Shown here piece by piece: positions 1-8,052 of a stretch of 64,000 bases of DNA. Source of the DNA: Massilia sp. HP4 (lineage in GTDB: Bacteria > Pseudomonadota > Gammaproteobacteria > Burkholderiales > Burkholderiaceae_D); contig NZ_STGG01000023.1 in the NCBI RefSeq assembly GCF_005222695.1, positions 1 through 64,000 on the forward strand, read 5' to 3'. The position numbers were made by a program, and so were the translations under genes. The notes beneath the pieces are model-generated. The model was not told where the DNA came from and ran no database searches. It saw only the letters and a program-made list of their open reading frames with translations. Each line of letters begins with the position of its first letter. Position 1 is the stretch's first letter.

Positions 1-81
1 TACAATCAGCAGAGGCTGCATCAAACCCTGGGCTACCAAACGCCAGCCGCCGTCGATGCAGCATTCCGTGTGCTCAAATAG
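1..81 (+). mobile_element. IS3-type transposase (OrfB), C-terminal tail only
   Basis: The first base opens a reading frame of 26 residues ending at TAG (79-81). It reads YNQQRLHQTLGYQTPAAV and ends in VLK. The pattern of Y-N, then R-L-H-x-x-L-G-Y-x-T-P, is typical of the extreme C-terminus of IS3-family integrase-type transposases. The rest of the gene lies outside the window, so it cannot be told whether the element is intact. Confidence 0.7.
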
Positions 82-104
82 ATGTCCGAGAAATCCGGAC
101 CACC

Positions 105-180
105 TCAGGTCTGACATTTGGACACGACCTCGACTGTAAGCGTTGTTATGGCTGGGGTCGTGTCTGAATGTCAGACCTGA
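105..180. repeat. 25-bp inverted repeat beside the transposase tail
   Basis: The left arm (105-129) begins TCAGGTCTGACATTTGG and the right arm (156-180) is its reverse complement at 23 of 25 positions, with a 26-bp spacer. The right arm is followed by CCCC. The spacing suits a hairpin or a pair of short transposon-end-like sequences. It lies 24 bp after the transposase stop, so it may mark the insertion sequence border or be an independent palindromic element. No gene is seen between 82 and 328. Confidence 0.7.
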
Positions 181-328
181 CCCCGCTGTTATTTGGGCCG
201 GCTGTTACAAATTCGCTTCCAAAGCTACTCAATTGCAACTGTCCATTACAAAATCACGATGGAATCCTTGCGATTGGTATCGTATAAGTGCTGTCAGACA
301 TCTGTCGCAACTTATAGGAGAACAATAA

Positions 329-1099
329 ATGGCCATTTCGAAATCCCTCGTCGCCGCCGCCCTGGTCCTGGCGTTCAGCGCCGCCCATGCGCAAAGCCTG
401 CCGTCGCCCGCCACCAGCGGCACCATGGTCGTGGTCCCGGCCTTCGGCGAAGTGAAACATGCCAACGACCAGGCAATCATCACCTTCGCCGTCGAAGAGC
501 ACGACAAGGACAAGAATGCTGCCGCCGACCGCGTCAACCGCAAGATGAAAGAGGGCACCGAGATCGTGCGCCGCGCCGATCCGAAGGCCGAACTCAAGAC
601 GCAAGGCTATTACACCTACCCGGTCTACCCGGAAGTGCCGCCGCAGCCGGTCGGCCGCACGGTCCAGCATCCGGTCAAGCCAGTGCCGATTGCCTGGCGC
701 GTCGGCCAGTACCTGGAAGTCAAGACCACCAACCTGGCCGCGTTGCCGAAGACCGCTGCCGCTGGCCAGAAGGTATTGCAGATCAACGGCGTCAACTTTG
801 GCCTCAGCCCTGAACTCCTGAAGCGCCTGGACGACCAGCGCATCGCCGCCACTTACCAGAATCTGAACGAGCGCATCGTCTCGATCGCCAAGGCCATGGG
901 CCGCCAGCCGACCGACGCCGTGCTCGATACGGTCGACTTCGAAGGCTCGGGCAACTACGCCGGCGACGCTGCTGCTCCGCAAGCCATGATGATGCGCAGC
1001 GCCAAGCGCGAGATGGCCGACGAGATGTCGGAACCGAGCTTCGAACCGGGCGAAACCACCCTGCAAATGCGCGTGGTGGGCAAGGTCAAGTTCAAGTAA
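329..1099 (+). CDS. SIMPL (DUF541) domain periplasmic protein
   Basis: A 256-residue protein with a clear Sec signal peptide (residues 1-21, cleavage after AHA). The mature part has the SIMPL/DUF541 layout: an early VPAFGEVKHANDQAIITFAVEE strand region (about 34-56), a helix with repeated Lys/Asp, a long middle segment holding QGYYTYPVYP, and a C-terminal strand LQMRVVGKVKFK. A good ribosome site (AGGAG) precedes the ATG. SIMPL proteins are periplasmic or outer-membrane proteins of poorly defined role, some linked to stress tolerance. It stands alone between the IS remnant and pssA. Confidence 0.8.
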   Translation: MAISKSLVAAALVLAFSAAHAQSLPSPATSGTMVVVPAFGEVKHANDQAIITFAVEEHDKDKNAAADRVNRKMKEGTEIVRRADPKAELKTQGYYTYPVYPEVPPQPVGRTVQHPVKPVPIAWRVGQYLEVKTTNLAALPKTAAAGQKVLQINGVNFGLSPELLKRLDDQRIAATYQNLNERIVSIAKAMGRQPTDAVLDTVDFEGSGNYAGDAAAPQAMMMRSAKREMADEMSEPSFEPGETTLQMRVVGKVKFK

Positions 1100-1143
1100 T
1101 CGGCGGCATTGTTCAAGTAAGCGCCATGCGATCGCCAGTCGGG

Positions 1144-1185
1144 TTAGCGTAGTGTTTCGCTAACACGTGTCCCCGCCTCTATAAT
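1144..1185 (+). promoter_or_regulatory. Likely pssA promoter with adjacent dyad
   Basis: A consensus TATAAT lies at 1180-1185, about 46 bp before the pssA start. No good -35 box is found at 17 bp. A perfect 6-bp inverted repeat (TTAGCG at 1144-1149, CGCTAA at 1158-1163) sits where an activator or repressor might bind. Function is inferred from position only. Confidence 0.4.
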
Positions 1186-1231
1186 GTGGGGGAACTGTCG
1201 CGCTCGGCGACTTACTTGAATACGATTCCTT

Positions 1232-2098
1232 ATGCCAACCTTTCCACGAAGAAGAACACCAGGGACAACGCCAAAGGGTCCACGATTCTCCCGGCTGAAG
1301 AAGCGTTTCGGACGCCGCGCCGAAGACCGCCAGGTCGGAGAGCGCGGCCGTGGCATCTACCTGCTGCCGAACGCCTTCACCACCGCAGCGCTGTTCTGCG
1401 GTTTCTACGCCATCGTGATGGCGATGAACCAGCGTTTCGAGCATGCCTGCTGGGCCGTGTTCATCGCCATGATCCTCGATGGCCTGGACGGGCGCATTGC
1501 GCGCCTGACCAATACCCAGTCCGAATTCGGCGCGCAGTTCGACAGCCTGGCCGACATGGTCTCGTTCGGCGCCGCGCCGGCGCTGGTGATCTATGAATGG
1601 TCGCTGCGCGGCCTGGGCAAGCTGGGCTGGATCGCGGCCTTCATCTATTGCGCCTGCGCCGCGCTCCGCCTGGCGCGCTTCAACACCAATATCCAGGTGG
1701 TCGACAAGCGCTTCTTCCAGGGCTTGCCGAGTCCGGCCGCCGCGGCATTGGTGATCGGCTTCATCATGATGATGACCGACCCCGACATCAGCGTCAGCGC
1801 GCGCAAGGTCGATTGGGTGTCGTGGTGTATCACCGTGTTCGCCGGCCTGACCATGGTGTCGAACGTGCCGTTCTACAGTTTTAAGGACATCAACTTCAAG
1901 AAGTCGGTGCCCTTCATTGCGGTCTTCTTGATCGCACTGGTGCTGGCGTTGCTGGCGATCGACCCGCCCAAGGTACTGTGGCCGATCTTCGTGGTCTATG
2001 GCTTGTCGGGCTATGTCGTGTACGTCTGGCAAAAAGCCAAGGGCAAGCCGGTCAGCATCATCCCGCTCGACGACGAGCCGGACGACGTGCGCCGCTAA
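1232..2098 (+). CDS. pssA: CDP-diacylglycerol-serine O-phosphatidyltransferase
   Basis: Makes phosphatidylserine from CDP-diacylglycerol and serine at the inner membrane, the first committed step to phosphatidylethanolamine. The 288-residue protein has a basic N-terminal tail (1-40) and then several membrane helices. The CDP-alcohol phosphatidyltransferase signature is complete: D83-x2-D86-G87-x2-A90-R91-x8-G100-x3-D104-x3-D108. The basic tail and polytopic fold match the membrane-bound PssA type, not the peripheral E. coli enzyme. The start gives the tail expected for burkholderial homologues, although its ribosome site is weak. The next gene begins one base after its stop. Confidence 0.93.
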   Translation: MPTFPRRRTPGTTPKGPRFSRLKKRFGRRAEDRQVGERGRGIYLLPNAFTTAALFCGFYAIVMAMNQRFEHACWAVFIAMILDGLDGRIARLTNTQSEFGAQFDSLADMVSFGAAPALVIYEWSLRGLGKLGWIAAFIYCACAALRLARFNTNIQVVDKRFFQGLPSPAAAALVIGFIMMMTDPDISVSARKVDWVSWCITVFAGLTMVSNVPFYSFKDINFKKSVPFIAVFLIALVLALLAIDPPKVLWPIFVVYGLSGYVVYVWQKAKGKPVSIIPLDDEPDDVRR

Positions 2099-2099
2099 G

Positions 2100-3029
2100 A
2101 TGGCGGTGCGTAGCTGGCGTAAGCGGTCGACGAAGGCGCTGGCCGTCGCCGTGGCGGCGCTGGCCGGCCTGGTCATGGCCGGCGCCCTGAGCGGCTGCTC
2201 GCCGCTCACCCTGGTCAACGTGGTGTCGCCGGGCGGAACGGCGCGTTCGGTCGCGACGGCCGCCTTCGGCCCCGACCCGCGCCACGTGCTGTCCATCTAC
2301 CGGCCGGCATCGGGCGCGAGCAAGGCGCCGGTCATCGTCTTCTTTTACGGCGGCAATTGGGTCAGTGGAGAGCGCGATGATTATGCGTTCGTCGGCCGTT
2401 CGCTGGCCAAGCGCGGATTCGTGGTGGTGATTCCCGATTATCGCCTGTATCCGCAGTCCAGCTATCCAGATTTCCTGCACGATGGCGCGCGCGCCCTCGT
2501 CTGGACCGAACGCCGGATCGCGGCCTATGGCGGCGATCCGAAACGCCTGTTCGTCATGGGGCATAGCGCGGGCGCCTACAATGCGGCGATGCTGGCACTC
2601 GATCCGCGCTGGCTGCGCGAACAGGGCAGCAAGCCCGACATCCTGCGCGGCTGGATCGGCATGGCGGGTCCGTATAACTTCTTGCCCATCGAGAATGAAA
2701 CCACGCGTCCCGTTTTCCACTATCCCGATACGCCGCGCGACTCGCAACCGGTCGATCACGTCAGGGCCGCGGCGCCCCCGGCACTGCTGATCGCTGCCCG
2801 CAACGACACGACGGTGAACCCCGAGCGCAATACCGGCGTGCTCGCGGACAGGCTGCGCAAGGCCGGCGTTCCCGTACGCGAGGAGTACTACGACAACGTC
2901 AACCACGCCACCCTGGTCGCCACGCTCTCATCCACGCTGCGCCGCCTGGCGCCCAGCCTGGACACGATCGAGGATTTCGTGCGCAGCGACGGCGGTCGAC
3001 ACACCTCTGCGGCTGCTCCGGCAAGATAA
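2100..3029 (+). CDS. Alpha/beta hydrolase lipoprotein (esterase-like)
   Basis: A 309-residue protein beginning one base after the pssA stop. The chosen ATG gives a lipoprotein signal with a lipobox ending at C33 (LSGC), so it is probably membrane-anchored in the periplasm. The fold is that of BD-FAE/Hsl-type esterases: an oxyanion loop FFYGGNW (about 81-87), IPDYRLYP (111-118), nucleophile elbow GHSAG with S156, a likely acid in AARNDTTVNPERN, and a catalytic His in NVNHATLV near the C-terminus. The natural substrate is unknown. Translational coupling to pssA hints at envelope lipid or small-ester metabolism, but that is inference. Confidence 0.8.
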   Translation: MAVRSWRKRSTKALAVAVAALAGLVMAGALSGCSPLTLVNVVSPGGTARSVATAAFGPDPRHVLSIYRPASGASKAPVIVFFYGGNWVSGERDDYAFVGRSLAKRGFVVVIPDYRLYPQSSYPDFLHDGARALVWTERRIAAYGGDPKRLFVMGHSAGAYNAAMLALDPRWLREQGSKPDILRGWIGMAGPYNFLPIENETTRPVFHYPDTPRDSQPVDHVRAAAPPALLIAARNDTTVNPERNTGVLADRLRKAGVPVREEYYDNVNHATLVATLSSTLRRLAPSLDTIEDFVRSDGGRHTSAAAPAR

Positions 3030-3032
3030 AGC

Positions 3033-3521
3033 CTAGAAGCCGAAGCGGTCGCGCGGTTCGTACATCGGATCGGGCGCGTTCATTATCTGCCGCACGACGC
3101 CTTGCCGGTCGAAGTGGACGTGCATGAGCGAATTCCAGACGCCGGCTTCCTTGTAGCGATAAGACCAGACCTCATAGTCCCTCATGGCGACATGCGAACG
3201 CTCGGCGGGGCGGCCGACGGTGCGCAATAGCTGGTCCTTGGTCGCGTGATCGATTTTAATCGTGGCAAATTTCTCGCTCGTGAGCACTTGCTCGTATGAG
3301 AGCAGGCGGCCGTCCGGGCCGAGGTGCGCCATCCAGGTGAATTGGCCCATGGGGCCGGTGGCGTATTCGAGGGTACGCGATGCGCCGTCGGCATACACCG
3401 CGGTTGGCATCCCCATCTTGGCCTGGATCACATCCTGCGTGTCGCCCGGGTTCGGCGGGGTGCGCATGGCGCATCCCGTCAGCAGCAGGGCGGCGATAAG
3501 TGTTGTTAATTTGATCATCAT
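3033..3521 (-). CDS. SmpA/BamE-like small lipoprotein, paralogue 1
   Basis: A 162-residue lipoprotein, with start chosen at tandem ATGs so that the signal LIAALLLTGC ends in a lipobox. The mature part begins PGDTQDVIQAKMGMPTAV, the small alpha-beta unit found in SmpA/OmlA-type lipoproteins, and continues with a second similar unit around KDQLLRTVGRPAE. The protein is closely similar over its whole length to its neighbour at 3580-4074, including the long shared segments around EYATGPMGQFTWMAHLGPDG and EVWSYRYKEAGVWNSLMHVH. The two are a tandem duplication. It is convergent with the esterase gene, 3 bp away. Confidence 0.75.
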   Translation of the reverse strand: MMIKLTTLIAALLLTGCAMRTPPNPGDTQDVIQAKMGMPTAVYADGASRTLEYATGPMGQFTWMAHLGPDGRLLSYEQVLTSEKFATIKIDHATKDQLLRTVGRPAERSHVAMRDYEVWSYRYKEAGVWNSLMHVHFDRQGVVRQIMNAPDPMYEPRDRFGF

Positions 3522-3579
3522 ATTCTTGTCGTCGTGGCGGACAAGGCGCTGCACCGGTGCGGTCCAGCGCCTTGTTGCA

Positions 3580-4074
3580 TTACCAGATGCCGCGATCCTG
3601 TGGGTTGTACATCGGATCCGATGCATTCATCATCTGGCGCACCACGCCTTGCCCGTCAAAATGAACGTGCATCAATGAATTCCACACGCCGGCTTCCTTG
3701 TAACGATATGACCATACCTCATAGTTCTGCATGGCGACCCGGGAATACTCGGCCGGATGGCCGAAGGTGCGCAGGACGTCGTCCTTGGTCGCCTTGTCGA
3801 TCTTGACTGTAGCAAATTTCTCGCTTGTCAGGACTTGTTCGTAGGAGGTCAGCCGGCCATCCGGGCCGAGGTGCGCCATCCAGGTAAATTGGCCCATGGG
3901 GCCGGTGGCATACTCGAGGGTGCGCGCCGCGCCGTCGCTATAGACCGCTGTCGGCGTGCCCAGCTTGGACTGGACCATGTCTTGCGAGTCGCCGGGAGCC
4001 GGCGGCGGGCCCATGGCGCAGCCGGCCAGCAGCAGGGCAACGATCGGCGTTGATAATGTGATTATCTTGTTCAT
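3580..4074 (-). CDS. SmpA/BamE-like small lipoprotein, paralogue 2
   Basis: A 164-residue lipoprotein with lipobox LLLAGC, preceded on the minus strand by an AGGTGA ribosome site. It has two SmpA-like units, the first around DSQDMVQSKLGTPTAV and the second around KDDVLRTFGHPAE. It is the upstream member of a tandem pair with 3033-3521, 58 bp apart and in the same direction, so the two may be co-transcribed. Canonical BamE is about 110-180 residues and is usually single-copy elsewhere, so these are better named BamE-like than bamE. Envelope location is predicted from the lipobox; function is not known. Confidence 0.75.
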   Translation of the reverse strand: MNKIITLSTPIVALLLAGCAMGPPPAPGDSQDMVQSKLGTPTAVYSDGAARTLEYATGPMGQFTWMAHLGPDGRLTSYEQVLTSEKFATVKIDKATKDDVLRTFGHPAEYSRVAMQNYEVWSYRYKEAGVWNSLMHVHFDGQGVVRQMMNASDPMYNPQDRGIW

Positions 4075-4168
4075 GTTTGTCACCTGTGTCGAGCTTGCCA
4101 GCAAGCGGTAGTCCTGTCCAATCGCCGAAGGAGGATATCAAACACTGGTTCGAGCCGGCGTTTTGCAC

Positions 4169-4198
4169 TATACTGGCGGGTCTGTCCAATCCGGACAG
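4169..4198 (+). promoter_or_regulatory. Possible rpsO promoter -10 and leader hairpin
   Basis: TATACT at 4169-4174 is a good -10 box, though the matching -35 (TGGTTC, 17 bp upstream) is poor. Just downstream a 6-bp stem CTGTCC (4182-4187) / GGACAG (4193-4198) could fold in the rpsO leader. S15 is known to autoregulate through its leader in enterobacteria; whether this hairpin plays that part is inference. Confidence 0.35.
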
Positions 4199-4260
4199 GT
4201 ATTTGATAACTCACGGTGCCTGGGGTTCCGACTCTTGCACCGCATGTGAAAGGTAACATC

Positions 4261-4530
4261 ATGTCGGTCGAAAACATCAACAAAGCCGCAATCATCGCGG
4301 ACAACGCTCGTGGCGAAAAAGACACCGGTTCCCCAGAAGTGCAAGTTGCACTGCTGACCGCGCGCATCAACGACCTGAACGGTCACTTCAAAGAGCACAA
4401 GAAGGATCACCACTCGCGCCGCGGCCTGATCATGATGGTCAACCGTCGTAAGAGCCTGCTGGCCTACCTGAAGAACAAAGACCTGAACCGTTACCGCGAT
4501 CTGATCTCGAAACTGGGCCTGCGTAAGTAA
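4261..4530 (+). CDS. rpsO: 30S ribosomal protein S15
   Basis: The 89-residue protein is the normal S15 length. It carries family signatures including [13 protein letters not shown] (about 21-33), [17 protein letters not shown] (40-56) and the C-terminal [13 protein letters not shown]15 binds 16S rRNA helices early in small-subunit assembly. The chosen ATG follows an AAGGTAA ribosome site; an upstream in-frame ATG would add 15 residues foreign to the family. The rpsO-pnp order downstream is conserved widely in bacteria, here with a terminator-like hairpin between the two genes. Confidence 0.97.
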   Translation: MSVENINKAAIIADNARGEKDTGSPEVQVALLTARINDLNGHFKEHKKDHHSRRGLIMMVNRRKSLLAYLKNKDLNRYRDLISKLGLRK

Positions 4531-4558
4531 TTGCAAGCTTGCTTCAGACGGTTTAGTC

Positions 4559-4605
4559 AAAAAATGCCTGCGCCAGGAATCTAGCGCGGGCATTTTTCGT
4601 TTTTG
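4559..4605 (+). terminator. Hairpin between rpsO and pnp
   Basis: An inverted repeat AAAAATGCCTGCGC / GCGCGGGCATTTTT (one wobble pair) followed by CGTTTTT has the form of an intrinsic terminator. In many bacteria the rpsO-pnp hairpin is leaky and also an RNase III processing region; that role here is inferred. Confidence 0.75.
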
Positions 4606-4702
4606 CGGTTTGTTTTTGCTGTAAAGGTTGCTAAGGCAACCCGTGGTGAGAGGTGAACGACAGCTCCTGAAAATCTGTCGGCAAAATGAAAGGGATTACC
4701 CA

Positions 4703-6805
4703 ATGTTTAATAAAGTTACGAAAACCTTCCAGTACGGTCAACACACGGTCACCCTGGAGACGGGTGAAATCGCGCGCCAGGCAAGCGGCGCCGTCGTCGT
4801 GTCGGTCGAGGATACCGTCATCCTGGCAACCGTGGTTGCCCGCAAGGACGCCAAGCCGGGCCAGGATTTCTTCCCGCTGACCGTCGACTACATGGAGAAA
4901 ACGTACGCTGCGGGTAAGATCCCTGGCGGTTTCTTCAAGCGCGAAGGCCGTCCTTCCGAAAAAGAAACGCTGACTTCGCGCCTGATCGACCGTCCGATCC
5001 GTCCGCTGTTCCCGGAAGGCTACCTGAACGAAGTCCAGGTCATCATCCACGTGCTGTCGGTCAACCCTGAAATCGATCCGGACATCCCTGCGATGATCGG
5101 CGCTTCGGCCGCCCTGTGCATCGCCGGCATCCCGTTCGCCGGCCCGATCGGCGCCGCACGCGTCGGCTACGCCAACGGCCAGTACATCCTGAACCCGACC
5201 ACCACCGAGCTGAAAACCTCGCAGATGGACCTGGTCGTGGCCGGCACCGAAGGCGCCGTCCTGATGGTCGAATCGGAAGCCAAGCAACTGTCCGAAGAAG
5301 TCATGCTCGGCGCGGTCGTGTTCGGCCACGAGCAAATGAAAGTCGTGATCGACGCGATCCACGACCTGGTCGCCGAAGGCGGCAAGCCGGAAGTCGAATG
5401 GGCGCCGGCGCCAAAGAACGAAGAACTCATCGCCCGCATCGGCGAACTGGCCGGCGCCAAGGTCCGCGATGCGTACCAGACCCGCGAAAAATCGGCGCGC
5501 CAGCAAAAGCTGAAGTCGCTGTCGAGCGAAGTGATGGCCGAGCTGTCGGCGCAGGGCGTCGCAGCTGACGCCGGCGACGTCGGCAACATCCTGTTCGACA
5601 TGGAAGCCAAGGTCGTGCGTTCGCAGATCCTGGACGGCGAGCCACGTATCGACGGCCGCGACACCCGCACCGTGCGTCCGATCTCGATCCGTTCGAGCGT
5701 CCTGCCACGCACCCACGGCTCGGCCCTGTTCACCCGCGGCGAGACCCAGGCACTCGTGGTCGCCACCCTCGGCACGGCCCGCGACAGCCAGAAGATCGAC
5801 GCGCTGATGGGCGAGTACACCGACGACTTCATGATGCACTACAACATGCCTCCGTTCGCCACCGGCGAAACCGGTCGCGTGGGCACCCCGAAGCGTCGCG
5901 AAGTCGGCCACGGCCGCCTGGCCAAGCGCGCGCTGGTCGCCGCACTGCCCAACCCTGAAGATTTCAGCTACTCGGTGCGTCTGGTCTCGGAAATCACCGA
6001 GTCGAACGGTTCGTCGTCGATGGCGTCGGTCTGCGGCGGCTGCCTGGCGCTGATGGACGCCGGCGTGCCGATGAAAGCGCACGTGGCGGGCATCGCCATG
6101 GGCCTGATCAAGGAAGGCGGCAAGTTCGCCGTCCTGACCGACATCCTGGGCGACGAAGATCACCTGGGCGACATGGACTTCAAGGTCGCCGGCACCGCGC
6201 AGGGCATCACCGCGCTGCAGATGGACATCAAGATCCAGGGCATCACCAAGGAAATCATGCAGGTGGCGCTGGCCCAGGCTAAAGACGGCCGCCAGCACAT
6301 CCTGGCCGAGATGCAGAAGGCCATGCCGACCGTGAAGACCGAGCTGTCGGACTTCGCACCGCGCCTGATCACCATCCGCATCAACCCTGAGAAGATCCGT
6401 GACGTGATCGGCAAGGGCGGCGCCGTCATCCGCGCGCTGACCGAAGAAACCGGCACCCAGATCGACATCACCGACGAAGGCATCGTGACCATCGCGTCGG
6501 TCGACGCCGCCGCCGGCCAGGAAGCCAAGCGCCGCATCGAAGAGCTGACCGCATCGGTCGAAGTGGGCAAGACCTACGACGGCACCGTGTTGAAGCTGCT
6601 GGACTTCGGCGCGATCGTGCAAGTCATGCCTGGCAAAGACGGCCTGCTGCACATCTCGCAGATCGCCAACGAGCGTGTCAACGCCGTTGCCGACTACCTG
6701 AAAGAAGGCCAGCAAGTGCGCGTGAAGGTTCTCGAGACCGACGAGCGTGGTCGTCTGAAGCTGTCGATGAAGGCGGCTGATCCGGTGGAAGGCGCGGCGC
6801 AGTAA
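4703..6805 (+). CDS. pnp: Polyribonucleotide nucleotidyltransferase (PNPase)
   Basis: Phosphorolytic 3'-5' exoribonuclease that degrades RNA to nucleoside diphosphates in the cytoplasm, usually with RNase E. The 700-residue length is standard. Order: RNase PH domain 1 (about 12-145), helical linker, RNase PH domain 2 (about 325-460, with [17 protein letters not shown]), KH domain (around [19 protein letters not shown], 553-612) and S1 domain (around [17 protein letters not shown], 622-692). The start MFNKVTKTF follows an AAGGGA ribosome site. A longer in-frame start at 4628 was rejected because the extension is not PNPase-like. Confidence 0.97.
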   Translation: MFNKVTKTFQYGQHTVTLETGEIARQASGAVVVSVEDTVILATVVARKDAKPGQDFFPLTVDYMEKTYAAGKIPGGFFKREGRPSEKETLTSRLIDRPIRPLFPEGYLNEVQVIIHVLSVNPEIDPDIPAMIGASAALCIAGIPFAGPIGAARVGYANGQYILNPTTTELKTSQMDLVVAGTEGAVLMVESEAKQLSEEVMLGAVVFGHEQMKVVIDAIHDLVAEGGKPEVEWAPAPKNEELIARIGELAGAKVRDAYQTREKSARQQKLKSLSSEVMAELSAQGVAADAGDVGNILFDMEAKVVRSQILDGEPRIDGRDTRTVRPISIRSSVLPRTHGSALFTRGETQALVVATLGTARDSQKIDALMGEYTDDFMMHYNMPPFATGETGRVGTPKRREVGHGRLAKRALVAALPNPEDFSYSVRLVSEITESNGSSSMASVCGGCLALMDAGVPMKAHVAGIAMGLIKEGGKFAVLTDILGDEDHLGDMDFKVAGTAQGITALQMDIKIQGITKEIMQVALAQAKDGRQHILAEMQKAMPTVKTELSDFAPRLITIRINPEKIRDVIGKGGAVIRALTEETGTQIDITDEGIVTIASVDAAAGQEAKRRIEELTASVEVGKTYDGTVLKLLDFGAIVQVMPGKDGLLHISQIANERVNAVADYLKEGQQVRVKVLETDERGRLKLSMKAADPVEGAAQ

Positions 6806-6836
6806 TTTTGCGTCTGCAGCGCTTCGCCGCTGAATG

Positions 6837-6872
6837 AAAAAACCGCCAGAGCGTGAGCCTGGCGGTTTTTTT
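6837..6872 (+). terminator. Intrinsic terminator after pnp
   Basis: A 13-bp stem AAAAAACCGCCAG / CTGGCGGTTTTTT with a 9-base loop and a T-run, 31 bp after the pnp stop. Confidence 0.93.
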
Positions 6873-6960
6873 ATGGGGGTTCAGATATTGCGCAAGCCCA
6901 ATCCGTGACATGCGGACCCGAGAATAATGGAGCCCGACTCGTCATCCTCTCGGAGAAATA

Positions 6961-7371
6961 ATGCCTATACAGTCAGCGCTTGCATTATTCAATCAGCTCA
7001 CCGAACAAGAGCGGGCTTATCTGCGATCGCATCCGCATCATGTTCCTGTCATCATGAGAGCGCGCGAATTCGCGCAGAGCGAGGCTAAGCGGCTGTTTGC
7101 GATCAGCGGCCACAACGACAATTCGGGTGCTTTTCGCCATTGCTTGTGGTTTGCCCAGTTGGCACGCGATATTGGCATCACCAATGCGCGCCTCTACACG
7201 ACGGCGCATGAATCGTCTCCCAGAAACCCGCCGAGAGAACGTGCGATGGATTTGCATAACAATAGTGTCGGCTTGAATATCGGCACGACGAAGCAATCGA
7301 ACGAAGCGCTCAGCAGGCGTTGCATGGCAGCGCTGAAAATTGGCCTGCTCAAGACTCTGCAGGTGAAATAA
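6961..7371 (+). CDS. DUF6973-like protein
   Basis: A 136-residue protein without signal peptide. Its core has spaced conserved-looking polar residues: HNDNSGAFRHCLWFAQLARDIG (about 51-72), then TTAHESSPRNPP (80-91) and RAMDLHNNSVGLNIG (94-108). The H-x-x-W, A-H-E and M-D-x-x-N-N-x-x-G pattern resembles DUF6973, a family that I recall also occurs as domains of secreted polymorphic-toxin-type proteins. The His/Asp/Asn set could bind a metal. A+T content is visibly higher than in neighbouring housekeeping genes. It is followed after 2 bp by a lipoprotein gene. Family assignment is from memory of the motif. Confidence 0.6.
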   Translation: MPIQSALALFNQLTEQERAYLRSHPHHVPVIMRAREFAQSEAKRLFAISGHNDNSGAFRHCLWFAQLARDIGITNARLYTTAHESSPRNPPRERAMDLHNNSVGLNIGTTKQSNEALSRRCMAALKIGLLKTLQVK

Positions 7372-7373
7372 CG

Positions 7374-7754
7374 ATGCGAATCTTCGCCGCCCTCGTGATG
7401 ACCATCCTTTGTCTGCAGGGATGCACGCAAAGGTCAGTGGAAGAACAAAGCCGGGCGTTCGGCAACGACGAGTTCACGCCGACGGCGTGGGCTGCCGCCG
7501 ATCAACTGGGGCGAGGCCGGATGCTGGCTTCCTTCCTGCGCCAGCACCCGGTGAAAGAACTCAATGCAGACCAAGTCAGGGCACTGCTGGGCCTATCGAC
7601 GGGGTATGCCGATTATGACGAGAATCTCGCCTATTTCGTTGGGCCGTCCACTGTCGAAAGTGAATACGGCAAGGGGTATTTGCTGATATTCGTCACGGAC
7701 AAGAAGACAGGCCGTATTCAACAACTGCGATTAGTCCCGTCCGTCAAGGAGTGA
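7374..7754 (+). CDS. Small hypothetical lipoprotein
   Basis: A 126-residue protein whose start at 7374 gives a lipoprotein signal MRIFAALVMTILCLQGC with the lipobox Cys at 17. It starts 2 bp after the previous stop, so the two are co-transcribed. The mature part contains MLASFLRQHPVKELNADQVRALLG and GKGYLLIFVTDKKTGRIQQLRLV, a helix-then-strands pattern reminiscent of small SmpA-like envelope lipoproteins. I do not recognise a named family. Pairing with the DUF6973-like gene suggests a joint function. Confidence 0.65.
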   Translation: MRIFAALVMTILCLQGCTQRSVEEQSRAFGNDEFTPTAWAAADQLGRGRMLASFLRQHPVKELNADQVRALLGLSTGYADYDENLAYFVGPSTVESEYGKGYLLIFVTDKKTGRIQQLRLVPSVKE

Positions 7755-7804
7755 CTGGCGACGTGCGAGTTTGGACGCGGGTCCATCTCACAGGACCTGC
7801 GTCG

Positions 7805-8050
7805 TCATGCGTCGAGATCCGCACTCAGGGCCAGGTCCTTCTGCGCTGTCAATCGCGCCAGGCGATCGGTCAGCGCGCAGTGGATCGATTCGTAGGCAGT
7901 GGACCCCAGTGCAATGCGCCGCCGCGCCGGCGCCTGGTCGGCCGAATCGATCATGATCTCCACCATCCGCACCGGATCACCGGTCAGCTTGAAACTGCCA
8001 TCGGCCAGCGCGCGCCGCACCCCGCCCGATGGCGTGTCGGCATATTCCAC
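7805..8050 (-). pseudogene. C-terminal remnant of a short-chain dehydrogenase/reductase
   Basis: About 81 residues on the minus strand match the C-terminal end of SDR oxidoreductases: YADTPSGGVRRAL, then GDPVRMVEIMIDSA, then RRRIALGSTAYESIHCALTDRL. The typical SDR lid and final helix are present but the Rossmann fold, GxxxGxG motif and catalytic Ser-Tyr-Lys are missing. The coding match ends at about 8050, exactly where a divergent LysR gene starts, also beheaded. A deletion that took out the shared upstream region explains both. Confidence 0.75.
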
Positions 8051-8052
8051 CC

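Noticed and set aside
4631..6715. Open frame of 694 codons antisense to pnp
   Set aside because: Same shadow-frame composition; pnp is complete and conserved.
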